Assembly (NCBI GenBank): GCA_023425225.1
Contig: JAFADB010000347.1
Coordinates: 1 to 5,315 of the forward strand
Length of the DNA stretch: 5,315 nt
Source: Pseudomonadota bacterium
GTDB taxonomy: Bacteria > Pseudomonadota > Gammaproteobacteria > Xanthomonadales > Xanthomonadaceae
Direction of reading: 5' to 3'
The number at the start of each line of letters is the position of its first letter. Position 1 is the first letter of the stretch. The notes beneath the pieces are model-generated. The model ran no database searches. It worked only from the letters and a program-made list of their open reading frames with translations, and had not been told where the DNA came from. A program made the translations under genes and the position numbers. Shown here in pieces: positions 1 to 5,315 of this stretch.

Positions 1-352
1 GGGTGATGTTGTCGCCCTGGCGCTGCACGTCGATGCCGGTGTTGGCGGTGCGCTCGCGCAGCGCGCGTTCCTGGCGGTCCTGGTAGTTGCCGATCGCCGC
101 GCCCGACAGCGCGCCGATGCCGGCGCCAACCATCGCGTGCTGGCGACGCTCGGTGGCGCTGTCGCCGCTGAGCAGGCCGGCGGCCACGCCGATGGCGGTG
201 CCGATCAGCGCGCCGCGACCGGTGCGGTTCTGCTGCTGGGTCGGGTTGCCGTACTGGTCCTGCTGCACGTACGAGCCGCCGGTGGCGCAGGCAGAGAGCA
301 CCAGGGCGCTGGCCAGTGCGAGAGTGGTTGCCTTGATTGCGGTGGGTGACAT
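1..352 (-). CDS. Glycine-zipper OmpA-family outer-membrane lipoprotein (YiaD-like), N-terminal part
   Basis: Only the first 117 codons are in the window; the gene continues past the left edge. The protein starts MSPTAIKATTLALASALV and has a lipoprotein signal peptide with lipobox LSAC, so Cys22 would be lipidated after signal peptidase II cleavage. The next residue is Ala, which is consistent with sorting to the outer membrane. After a Gln/Asn-rich linker (about 28-42) come two Gly/Ala-rich segments, GALIGTAIGVAAGLL (about 47-61) and GAGIGALSGAAIGNYQDRQ (about 76-94), typical of a glycine-zipper domain. The last visible part, TGIDVQRQGDNIT, matches the junction before the C-terminal OmpA peptidoglycan-binding domain in E. 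coli YiaD. That domain would lie outside the window and is inferred. The start is set by a strong AAGGAG at 361-366, 8 bases before the ATG. The likely role is envelope anchoring or integrity. Confidence 0.85.
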   Translation of the reverse strand, partial: MSPTAIKATTLALASALVLSACATGGSYVQQDQYGNPTQQQNRTGRGALIGTAIGVAAGLLSGDSATERRQHAMVGAGIGALSGAAIGNYQDRQERALRERTANTGIDVQRQGDNIT

Positions 353-466
353 GGTCTGCTCTCCTTGAGATCGCCGGGAAGGGTGGCGGATTGGGGGCAG
401 AGGATAAACGCCGCGACGCGATCCCGGCATGATGAAGCGATGAATGGTGGCGGACCCGGCCAGTCC

Positions 467-1903
467 CTATTCAGGATGAGCCTGCGCACCCAGCTGCCGG
501 TATGCGGCCAATGCCCGTTCCCTGCCTTCGGCCAGATCGACGACGGGCTGCAGCGGATAACCGGCGGCAGCCACCTGCGCCGCGTGCTGCGGAAATTGCC
601 ACGGGGCGAAGCGCGCCTTGGGCGGCAGCGACGCCAGCTCCGGCACCCAGCGGCCGATGTAGTGCGCCTGCGGATCGAACTTCTGCGCCTGCGTCACCGG
701 ATTGAACACGCGGAAGTACGGCGCCGCATCCGCCCCGGTGCCGGCCACCCATTGCCAGCCCAGCGTGTTGTTGGCCAGGTCGGCATCGACCAGCGTGTCC
801 CAGAACCAGCGTGCGCCGTGCAGCCAGTGCATGCGCAGGTGCTTGCACAGGAAGCTGGCCACGATCATGCGCACGCGGTTGTGCATGAAGCCGGTGTGCC
901 ACAGCTCGCGCATGCCGGCATCGACGATCGGCACGCCGGTACGGCCATGGCGCCAGGCATCGAGCTGCCGCGGGTCCGCCGCGGCCCAGTCGAAGCGGTC
1001 GAAACGCGTATCGAGATTGCGCCCGGCGGTGTGCGGGAAGTGGTACAGCAGGTGGTGCGCGAACTCGCGCCAGCCCAGTTCGCGCACATAGCCGTCGATG
1101 TCGGCGGCATTGGCGGCGCGGCGGTGGCGCTGCAGCTCGGCCACGATCCGCCACGGCGCGATCTCGCCGAAATGCAGGTGCGGCGACAGCTGCGAGGTGC
1201 CGATGCGGTCGGGGCGGTCGCGCTGCTGCCGGTAGCCCTGCAGCGCGCCTTCGGCGAACACCTGCAGCGCCTCCTGCGCGCCGGCCTCGCCCGGCTGCCA
1301 GCGTTCCCAGAAGCCCGAGTCCCATGCCGGGCTCGGCTGCAGCCCGAGCGCGGCAATCTCCTCGCCCTGCGGCATCGCCGGCGGCGACGGCAATGACGCC
1401 GGCGCAGGCAGCGGCGGCGGCAGCGACAGGCACGCGAGCGCCTTGCGCCAGAACGGGGTGAACACCTTGTACGGCGTGCCTTGCCCGGTCGCCAGCGCCC
1501 ACGGCTCCAGCAGCAGCGAGCCATTGAAGCTGCGTGCCTCCACCCCGGCCTCGCGCAGCGAACGCTTGATGCCGGCATCGCGCGCCTGCGCGGCCGGCGT
1601 GTAGTCGCGGTTCCAGTACACCGCCACCGCGCCGCTGGCGGCGACCAGCTCGTGCAGGCGCTGCGCGCTCGGCCCGCGCAGCACCCGCAACCGCGATCCG
1701 CGCTGCCGCAGCGCGTCATCCAGCGCCAGCAGGGAGCGACGCAGCCAGGCCCGCGAAGCGGCGCCGGGGGCCCAGTCGCCCTCTTCCCCGGGCGCGTGGA
1801 TGTACACCGGTACCGGCACGTGGCCGGCAGCCAGCGCGGCCTGCAGGGCCGGGTTGTCGTTCAGGCGCAGATCGCGCCGGAACCAGACGAGGGCGTGGGT
1901 CAT
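467..1903 (-). CDS. phrB: Deoxyribodipyrimidine photolyase (class I CPD photolyase)
   Basis: This 478-residue flavoenzyme uses blue or near-UV light to split cyclobutane pyrimidine dimers in DNA. The N-terminal Rossmann-like antenna domain (about 1-130) starts MTHALVWFRRDLRLND. The FAD-binding and catalytic domain runs from about 200 to 475 and includes TSQLSPHLHFGE (236-247), ELGWREF (275-281) and NNTLGWQW (378-385). By hand alignment to E. coli PhrB, the dimer-contact residues are present: E275, W278, N342, R343, M346 and W385. So are the Asn near flavin N5 (N378) and the electron-transfer tryptophans W306, W360 and W383. This favours a true CPD photolyase over a cryptochrome. The second cofactor (MTHF or a deazaflavin) cannot be decided from these motifs. 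The linker at about 161-178 is Pro/Ala rich. The start matches the family start exactly, but no Shine-Dalgarno is visible in the 17 bases before it. The gene stands alone between dnaB and a lipoprotein gene. Confidence 0.95.
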   Translation of the reverse strand: MTHALVWFRRDLRLNDNPALQAALAAGHVPVPVYIHAPGEEGDWAPGAASRAWLRRSLLALDDALRQRGSRLRVLRGPSAQRLHELVAASGAVAVYWNRDYTPAAQARDAGIKRSLREAGVEARSFNGSLLLEPWALATGQGTPYKVFTPFWRKALACLSLPPPLPAPASLPSPPAMPQGEEIAALGLQPSPAWDSGFWERWQPGEAGAQEALQVFAEGALQGYRQQRDRPDRIGTSQLSPHLHFGEIAPWRIVAELQRHRRAANAADIDGYVRELGWREFAHHLLYHFPHTAGRNLDTRFDRFDWAAADPRQLDAWRHGRTGVPIVDAGMRELWHTGFMHNRVRMIVASFLCKHLRMHWLHGARWFWDTLVDADLANNTLGWQWVAGTGADAAPYFRVFNPVTQAQKFDPQAHYIGRWVPELASLPPKARFAPWQFPQHAAQVAAAGYPLQPVVDLAEGRERALAAYRQLGAQAHPE

Positions 1904-1941
1904 CGGCAGGGAATCATCTTGGCGCGATCTTCCGATCTGGG

Positions 1942-2050
1942 TCGTCGTTCCCGCGGCTTTTCGCAGCCGAATGGCTGGTCAGGCGGGGATCCGGCGACTC
2001 CCGGCCTTCCGGTGTGAGGCACTGGGTTCCCGCTTTCGCGGGAACGACGA
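1942..2050. repeat. Palindromic intergenic repeat (REP/MITE-like) with 14-bp inverted ends
   Basis: The ends are exact inverted copies of TCGTCGTTCCCGCG: 1942-1955 forward and 2037-2050 inverted. The right end also forms a strong hairpin, with 8-bp arms GTTCCCGC (2026-2033) and GCGGGAAC (2038-2045) around a TTTC loop. A smaller hairpin near the left end pairs CGGCT (1954-1958) with AGCCG (1965-1969). The motif TTCCCGC-loop-GCGGGAA is a familiar interspersed repeat in proteobacterial genomes; its translation typically reads SRESGNP, which appears here in one frame. There is no transposase gene, so it would be non-autonomous. It lies in the 251-base gap between the dnaB stop and the phrB start and could also act as a transcript-end structure for dnaB, although no T run follows it. 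Membership of a particular family is inferred from memory. Confidence 0.7.
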
Positions 2051-2154
2051 AGTGTTTCAGCGACTGGCTCAAATCGCGTGCGGAGCGACGAAAAGTACGA
2101 GGAAGACCGACAGCCTGCCATCGCGCCCGAAAAGAACAGATGAGCGCGCGGCCG

Positions 2155-3573
2155 CTACTCGAAGCTGCCGATCGAATCGTGCGCCAGGTTGTCGAAGCGG
2201 GTGTACTCGCCGAAGAACTTGAGCTTGATCGAGCCGGTCGGGCCGGAGCGCTGCTTGCCGATGATGATCTCGGCCAGGCCCTTGTCCGGCGAGTTTTCCT
2301 TGTTGTAGTAGTCGTCGCGGTAGATGAACACGATCATGTCCGCGTCCTGCTCGATGGCGCCGGATTCGCGCAGGTCGGCCATCACCGGGCGCTTGTCGGT
2401 GCGCGTCTCCAGCGAGCGGTTGAGCTGGGACAGCGCGATCACCGGCACGCCCAGCTCCTTGGCCAGGCCCTTGAGCGAGCGGCTGATCTCGGAGATCTCG
2501 GTGGCGCGGTTCTCGCTGTTGCCGGGCACCGCCATCAGCTGCAGGTAGTCGATCACGATCAGCCCCAGGTCGTGCTCGCGCTTGAGCCGGCGCGCCTTGG
2601 AGCGCAGCACGTCCGGCGACAGGCCCGGGGTATCGTCGATGAAGATCTTGGTCTGCTTGAGCATGGAAATGGCGCCGGTGACGCGGCTCCAGTCCTCGTC
2701 CTCGAGCTGGCCGGTGCGCAGGCGGGTGGCGTTGATGCGGCCGTTGGAGGAGATCAGGCGCATGGCCAGCTGCGAGGCCGACATTTCCATCGAGAACACC
2801 GCCACCGCCTTCTTCGACTTGATCGCCGCGTACTCGGCGATGTTCAGCGCGAAGGTGGTCTTGCCCATCGCCGGGCGCGCGGCCAGGATCACCAGGTCGG
2901 TGGGCTGCAGGCCGGCGGTCATGTTGTCGAACTCGGTGTAGCCGGTCGGCAGCCCGGTGACGCTGCCGCCGTTCTCGAAGCGGCTCTGCAGCACCTCGAA
3001 CGCATCCTTGAGCGCATTGTTCATGCCGACGAAGTCGGCGCGCCCGCGGGCGCCCGCCTCGGCGATCTTGAACACCTGCTGCTCGGCGCTGGACAGCAGC
3101 TCGGCGCTGTCGCGTCCCTCCGGCTGGAAGCCGTCGTTGACGATGTTGGTGCCGACCTCGATCAGCTGCCGCAGCACCGCCTTGTCGCGCACGATCTCGG
3201 CATAGGCGGCGATGTTGGCCGCCGACGGCGTGGTGCTGGCCAGCTCGACCAGGTAGGCACCGTCGCCGACCTGCTCCAGCTTGCCCTGCGACTCGAACCA
3301 CTCGCCCAGGGTGACCGCGTCGAACGGGCGGTCCTTCTCGGCCAGTTCGCGGATGGCGCGGTAGATCAGCCGGTGGTCGCGGCGGTAGAAGTCGTTCTCG
3401 GTGAGCTGGTCGTTGACCTTGTCGTAGGCGTCGGGCGCCAGCATCAGCCCGCCGAGCACCGCCTGCTCGGCCTCCACCGAATGCGGCGGCACGCGCAACT
3501 GGTCGATGCGCTGCTCGCTGCGGTCGCCATCGCGATCGCGGCGGTTGCTTCGGGGGGCGGGACGGGCGGACAT
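2155..3573 (-). CDS. dnaB: Replicative DNA helicase DnaB
   Basis: This is the hexameric 5'-3' helicase that unwinds DNA at the replication fork, moves on the lagging-strand template and recruits DnaG primase. It has 472 residues, the usual length (E. coli DnaB has 471). A short Arg/Asp-rich tail (1-24) leads into the N-terminal DnaB domain (about 25-130, beginning at VPPHSVEAEQAVLGG). The linker follows, then a RecA-like ATPase domain (about 200-472). Walker A is ARPAMGKTT with K238, and Walker B is LIVIDYLQLM with D342. The sensor region ALSQLNRSLE (380-389) and the RESGAIEQDAD motif (402-412) are present. IIGKQRSGPTG includes R442, which aligns with the arginine finger of E. coli DnaB. No intein interrupts the gene. 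The frame is open upstream to 3678, but MSARPAPRSN at 3573 fits the family start; the extra 35 residues would run through the dyad upstream. The ribosome binding site is weak. No loader gene is in the window. Confidence 0.97.
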   Translation of the reverse strand: MSARPAPRSNRRDRDGDRSEQRIDQLRVPPHSVEAEQAVLGGLMLAPDAYDKVNDQLTENDFYRRDHRLIYRAIRELAEKDRPFDAVTLGEWFESQGKLEQVGDGAYLVELASTTPSAANIAAYAEIVRDKAVLRQLIEVGTNIVNDGFQPEGRDSAELLSSAEQQVFKIAEAGARGRADFVGMNNALKDAFEVLQSRFENGGSVTGLPTGYTEFDNMTAGLQPTDLVILAARPAMGKTTFALNIAEYAAIKSKKAVAVFSMEMSASQLAMRLISSNGRINATRLRTGQLEDEDWSRVTGAISMLKQTKIFIDDTPGLSPDVLRSKARRLKREHDLGLIVIDYLQLMAVPGNSENRATEISEISRSLKGLAKELGVPVIALSQLNRSLETRTDKRPVMADLRESGAIEQDADMIVFIYRDDYYNKENSPDKGLAEIIIGKQRSGPTGSIKLKFFGEYTRFDNLAHDSIGSFE

Positions 3574-3649
3574 GGTGATGCGTACTCGATGCGGCGGGAC
3601 GGGGGCAGGAAGCATAGTCGGCAGCGGCCGGCGCGGCGATGCACAACTC

Positions 3650-3658
3650 TGTGGATAA
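3650..3658 (-). promoter_or_regulatory. Consensus DnaA box upstream of dnaB
   Basis: The minus strand reads TTATCCACA, an exact match to the high-affinity DnaA box, 77 bases upstream of the dnaB ATG. A perfect 9-mer by chance is unlikely within a given 450-base gap, more so in GC-rich DNA. The position in front of the replicative helicase gene suggests DnaA may bind there, either to regulate dnaB or as a DnaA-titrating site. Binding itself is inferred. A single box without an AT-rich unwinding region does not make an origin. Confidence 0.55.
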
Positions 3659-3659
3659 G

Positions 3660-3680
3660 CCGTGCACAGCCGGTGCACGG
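3660..3680. promoter_or_regulatory. Perfect 8+8 dyad next to the DnaA box (candidate operator or leader hairpin)
   Basis: CCGTGCAC at 3660-3667 and GTGCACGG at 3673-3680 are perfect inverted copies separated by AGCCG. The dyad starts one base beyond the DnaA box and about 90 bases upstream of the dnaB ATG. Each half contains the self-complementary hexamer GTGCAC. It could be a site for a dimeric regulator, or a hairpin if transcribed. I do not recognise the operator. Confidence 0.45.
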
Positions 3681-3778
3681 CGGCAGTCTGCGCCGGCTGG
3701 ATCTCAGATCCGGCGATTGTCCCGACGCCCTTGAATCCATGACATCAACCGGAAGGGCTTTCGCGCAGGAAAGACGCA

Positions 3779-3844
3779 TGGGAGCGGCATCGGCCGCGAT
3801 GGGGCGTTACCGGGAGATCCCCATCGCGGCCGATGCCACTCCCA
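3779..3844. repeat. REPIN-like long inverted repeat (26-bp arms)
   Basis: The left arm (3779-3804) starts TGGGAGCGGCATC and the right arm (3819-3844) is its inverse, with one difference in 26 positions (C3785 against A3838). They are separated by a 14-base loop, CGTTACCGGGAGAT. In a minus-strand transcript the single mismatch becomes a G-U wobble, so the stem would be fully paired. The left arm also folds on its own (GCGGC 3784-3788, GCCGC 3793-3797), the classic REP unit layout with a GGGAG head. Two inverted REP units form a REPIN. Similar GGAGCGGC...GCCGCGA repeats are common between genes in Xanthomonadaceae and Pseudomonas and are thought to be moved by RAYT (REP-associated tyrosine) transposases encoded elsewhere. 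No such gene is in this window. Confidence 0.8.
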
Positions 3845-4006
3845 CAAGCGAGGTGGTTGTTGCGGCCTGCCGGTACCTGATCGGCGCCGGGTATCGCTTT
3901 CCCTTCCGTGAAGCCGATCTTGCTCGGCCACATGAGTAGCGCGGCGCCCTGCCCGGCGGATCAGGAAAGCCGGCAGGCAACCACAGGATCACCGGACAGC
4001 GCAAAG

Positions 4007-4020
4007 ACGCCGCAAGGCGT
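4007..4020 (-). terminator. Possible weak terminator of the flavin reductase gene
   Basis: On the minus strand, a hairpin ACGCC-TTGC-GGCGT begins 4 bases after the TGA stop (which ends at 4025) and is followed by CTTTGCG. The 5-bp GC-rich stem and tight loop suit an intrinsic terminator, but the T run is only three bases. It could also be a simple 3'-end stabilising hairpin. Confidence 0.35.
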
Positions 4021-4024
4021 GGCC

Positions 4025-4579
4025 TCAGCCCTTCTGCTTGCCGATCCAGACGATGAACGCATCGACGAAGCCCTGCAGGAACTTGCGCGTGCCGTCGTTG
4101 GTGATGCTGCCATCGTCGGCGACCAGGCCGTCGGTGTAGTGGAGGAACGCCTCCGGGTTCGGCAGCACCGCCATGTCCAGGTACGACAGCACGTTGCGCA
4201 GGTGCTGCTGCGCCAGCGCGGTGCCGATGGCGCCGATCGAGGCGCCGATCACCGCCGCCGGCTTGCCGGCGAAGGCGCTGTCGCCATAGGGGCGCGAGGC
4301 CGTGTCGATGGCGTTCTTGAGCACGCCCGGGACCGAGCGGTTGTACTCGGGGGTGACGAACAGCACCGCGTCGGCGGCGCGGACCTGCTGCTTCAGCCGC
4401 GTGCCCTGCGCCGGGAAGTCGCCGTCGTTGTCCTGGTTGTACAGCGGGATGTCGCCGATCTCCAGGTACTGGAAGCTGGCCTTGTCGCCGGCCAGCTTCT
4501 CCAGGGCGTGCGCCAGCCTGCGGTTGAACGAACCCTTGCGCAGGCTGCCGACCAGCACCGCCACCTTGTATCCACTCAT
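4025..4579 (-). CDS. NADPH-dependent FMN reductase (flavodoxin-like; ChrR/YieF type)
   Basis: This 184-residue cytosolic flavoprotein belongs to the NADPH-dependent FMN reductase family (PF03358). Members pass electrons from NAD(P)H through FMN to quinones, azo dyes, chromate or free flavin; the substrate here is unknown. It has the flavodoxin-like fold signs of the family: the beta strand KVAVLVGSLRKGSFNRRLA (5-23) with the FMN-phosphate loop GSLRKGSFN, then TPEYNRSVPGVLKNAIDTAS (76-95), and KPAAVIGASIGAIGTALAQ (106-124) before LRNVL. The length is usual for the family. The frame stays open to an ATG at 4630, but the start at 4579 is chosen because AAGGAG (4587-4592) lies 7 bases before it and because MSGYKVAVLVGS fits the family N-terminus. 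The gene lies 69 bases after the asparagine synthase stop and about 450 bases before dnaB, with no clear functional link to either. Confidence 0.93.
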   Translation of the reverse strand: MSGYKVAVLVGSLRKGSFNRRLAHALEKLAGDKASFQYLEIGDIPLYNQDNDGDFPAQGTRLKQQVRAADAVLFVTPEYNRSVPGVLKNAIDTASRPYGDSAFAGKPAAVIGASIGAIGTALAQQHLRNVLSYLDMAVLPNPEAFLHYTDGLVADDGSITNDGTRKFLQGFVDAFIVWIGKQKG

Positions 4580-4586
4580 GGGAGAA

Positions 4587-4592
4587 CTCCTT
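4587..4592 (-). promoter_or_regulatory. Ribosome binding site deciding the flavin reductase start
   Basis: AAGGAG on the minus strand lies 7 bases upstream of the ATG at 4579. It excludes the more distal in-frame ATG at 4630, whose extra 17 residues do not match the family. Confidence 0.8.
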
Positions 4593-4609
4593 TGCCGAAG
4601 ACCCGTCGA

Positions 4610-4635
4610 AAATAATCCCGCCGGCCGCATGCCGG
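4610..4635 (-). terminator. Possible terminator after the asparagine synthase gene
   Basis: On the minus strand, CCGGC-ATGCG-GCCGG (4635-4621) starts 13 bases after the stop codon. It is followed 4 bases later by ATTATTTT (4617-4610). The short GC stem and the nearby T-rich tract suit a weak intrinsic terminator. The same AT-rich patch could instead be the -10 region for the flavin reductase gene; the two readings cannot be separated here. Confidence 0.3.
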
Positions 4636-4648
4636 AGTGAAAGCCGCG

Positions 4649-5315
4649 TCAGGACGTGCCGTCGCCGCCGCGGGCGCGCCGCCAGTGCGCCTGCCAGGCC
4701 TGGAACATCAGCACGTTCCACAGGTGCGTATGCCACTTGCGCTGGCCGCGGCCGAAGGCCTCCCAGATGCCGCGCACCACCGCCACGTCGAACACGCCCT
4801 CGCGCGCCAGCCGCGCCGGATCGAGCAGATCGCCGGCCCAGCCGTGCAGCTCGCCCCTGAGCCATTCGCCGACCGGCGCGCCGAAGCCGCGCTTGCCGCG
4901 GTAGACCATCGGTTCGGGCAGGTAGCGGCGCAGCACGCGCTTGGGCAGGTGCTTGCTGGTGCCGTCGCGCAGCTTCATCGACATCGGCAGCGACCAGGCG
5001 AACTCGGCCACCCGCCAGTCCAGCAGCGGCGCGCGCGCCTCCAGGCCCACCGCCATGCTGGTGCGGTCGACCTTGCACAGCAGGTCGTCGGGCAGGTAGG
5101 CGACGAAGTCGGCCAGCATCATCGCGTCGGCCGGGGTGCCGGCGCCGTGCAGCGGGTCGGCCAGACTGTAGAAGCTGTCCGGCTCGTGCGACCCGGGCAC
5201 CGCCGCGGCCGGATCGCGCCAGCGCGAGATGCGGTTGCGGTAGACGTCGCCGATGCCGCGCGCGCCGGCTTCGGCCAGCACCGCCGCCAGCCCGCCGGTG
5301 CGCGAGGACTCGCCG
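4649..5315 (-). CDS. asnB: Asparagine synthase (glutamine-hydrolysing), C-terminal part
   Basis: The last 221 codons of the gene are present; the frame is open through the right edge, so the true start is outside. The visible part is the ATP-dependent synthetase domain (Asn_synthase, PF00733), which adenylates aspartate and joins it to ammonia released from glutamine. Recognisable blocks are MMLADFVAYLPDDLLCKVDR, GLEARAPLLD, TSKHLPKRVLRRYLPE and RGKRGFGAPVGEW. The Lys in the last block (codon 4892-4894) aligns with the catalytic lysine of E. coli AsnB. The N-terminal glutaminase domain with Cys1 is expected but cannot be seen. The style (YLPDDLL, then P-L-L-D, then K-R-G-F) is that of the long AsnB-like amidotransferases often found in polysaccharide or natural-product clusters, so the acceptor may not be free aspartate. 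The gene symbol is for the family only. Confidence 0.88.
   Translation of the reverse strand, partial: GESSRTGGLAAVLAEAGARGIGDVYRNRISRWRDPAAAVPGSHEPDSFYSLADPLHGAGTPADAMMLADFVAYLPDDLLCKVDRTSMAVGLEARAPLLDWRVAEFAWSLPMSMKLRDGTSKHLPKRVLRRYLPEPMVYRGKRGFGAPVGEWLRGELHGWAGDLLDPARLAREGVFDVAVVRGIWEAFGRGQRKWHTHLWNVLMFQAWQAHWRRARGGDGTS

Larger units (their letters stand above)
3574..4024. other. Gene-free region upstream of dnaB
   Basis: This is about 450 bases between the dnaB start and the stop of the flavin reductase gene. I see no credible coding sequence here: the frames crossing it are extensions of antisense shadows and have no family resemblance. It holds, from the dnaB side outward, a possible -10-like TATGCT on the minus strand at 3611-3616, a consensus DnaA box (3650-3658), an 8+8 dyad (3660-3680), a REPIN-like inverted repeat (3779-3844) and a small terminator-like hairpin (4007-4020). 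I see nothing in 3847-4006. The dnaB promoter must lie here, or the gene is read from the flavin reductase transcript. I could not find a convincing paired -35 and -10. Confidence 0.7.

Noticed and set aside
452..466. GGAC...GTCC hairpin just after the phrB stop as a terminator
   Set aside because: The stem has only 4 bp and no T run follows it.
365..1396. A 343-codon plus-strand frame antisense to phrB, and a 343-codon minus-strand frame at 471-1502
   Set aside because: Both overlap the clear photolyase gene in other frames and are low-complexity Arg/Ala/Gly-rich shadows with no domain signal.
2155..3573. Intein in dnaB
   Set aside because: DnaB genes are common intein hosts, but the Walker A, Walker B and C-terminal motifs are continuous and the length is normal.
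3574..3678. 35-residue N-terminal extension of DnaB
   Set aside because: It has no similarity to DnaB N-termini, would place the DnaA box and dyad inside coding sequence, and adds length beyond the usual 470 or so residues.
3600..3700. Replication origin suggested by the DnaA box next to dnaB
   Set aside because: There is only one consensus box, no cluster of boxes, no AT-rich unwinding element and no dnaA/dnaN neighbour.
2014..3939. A 641-codon open frame on the plus strand, antisense to dnaB
   Set aside because: It lies almost wholly opposite the confidently identified dnaB. Its composition (runs of Gly, Ala, Val, Leu, Arg, His, Asp and Gln) is that of reverse-complemented GC-rich codons. 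It resembles no family and runs on through the REPIN and the noncoding region.
3807..5078. A 423-codon minus-strand frame across the REPIN, the flavin reductase and the asparagine synthase end
   Set aside because: It is out of frame with both real genes, crosses their stop and start signals and has a biased Arg/Ala/Gly composition.

Overview
The window is ordinary high-GC chromosomal DNA from a gammaproteobacterium. The protein sequences, above all the DnaB N-terminus and the intergenic repeats, look like Xanthomonadaceae (Xanthomonas or a close relative such as Stenotrophomonas or Pseudoxanthomonas). This assignment rests on remembered family resemblance, not a search. All five recognisable genes lie on the minus strand, so transcription runs from the right end of the window to the left.

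Reading in the direction of transcription, the genes are as follows. (1) The C-terminal part of an asparagine synthase (glutamine-hydrolysing, AsnB type) enters from the right edge and ends at 4649. (2) After 69 bases comes a 184-residue NADPH-dependent FMN reductase with a clear ribosome binding site (4025-4579). (3) A gene-free stretch of about 450 bases (3574-4024) holds a terminator-like hairpin, a 26-bp-arm inverted repeat of REPIN type, an 8+8 dyad and a perfect consensus DnaA box. (4) The replicative helicase gene dnaB follows (2155-3573, 472 aa). (5) A 251-base gap carries a second, different repeat with 14-bp inverted ends. (6) Next is a class I CPD photolyase, phrB (467-1903, 478 aa), with all the substrate-contact residues and the tryptophan triad that I could map. 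(7) The start of a YiaD-like glycine-zipper OmpA-family lipoprotein gene (1-352) runs off the left edge.

The genes do not form one pathway. They cover amino-acid or amidotransferase chemistry, flavin reduction, DNA replication, light-driven DNA repair and an envelope lipoprotein. They are separated by gaps with their own repeats or hairpins, so most are probably separate transcription units. Many long open frames on the other strand and in other frames (one is 641 codons, antisense to dnaB) are by-products of the GC-rich codon usage.

I see no undescribed system, RNA gene, CRISPR array, transposase or prophage gene. The points most worth a second look are the DnaA box and dyad in the dnaB leader region, and the two different palindromic repeats on either side of dnaB.
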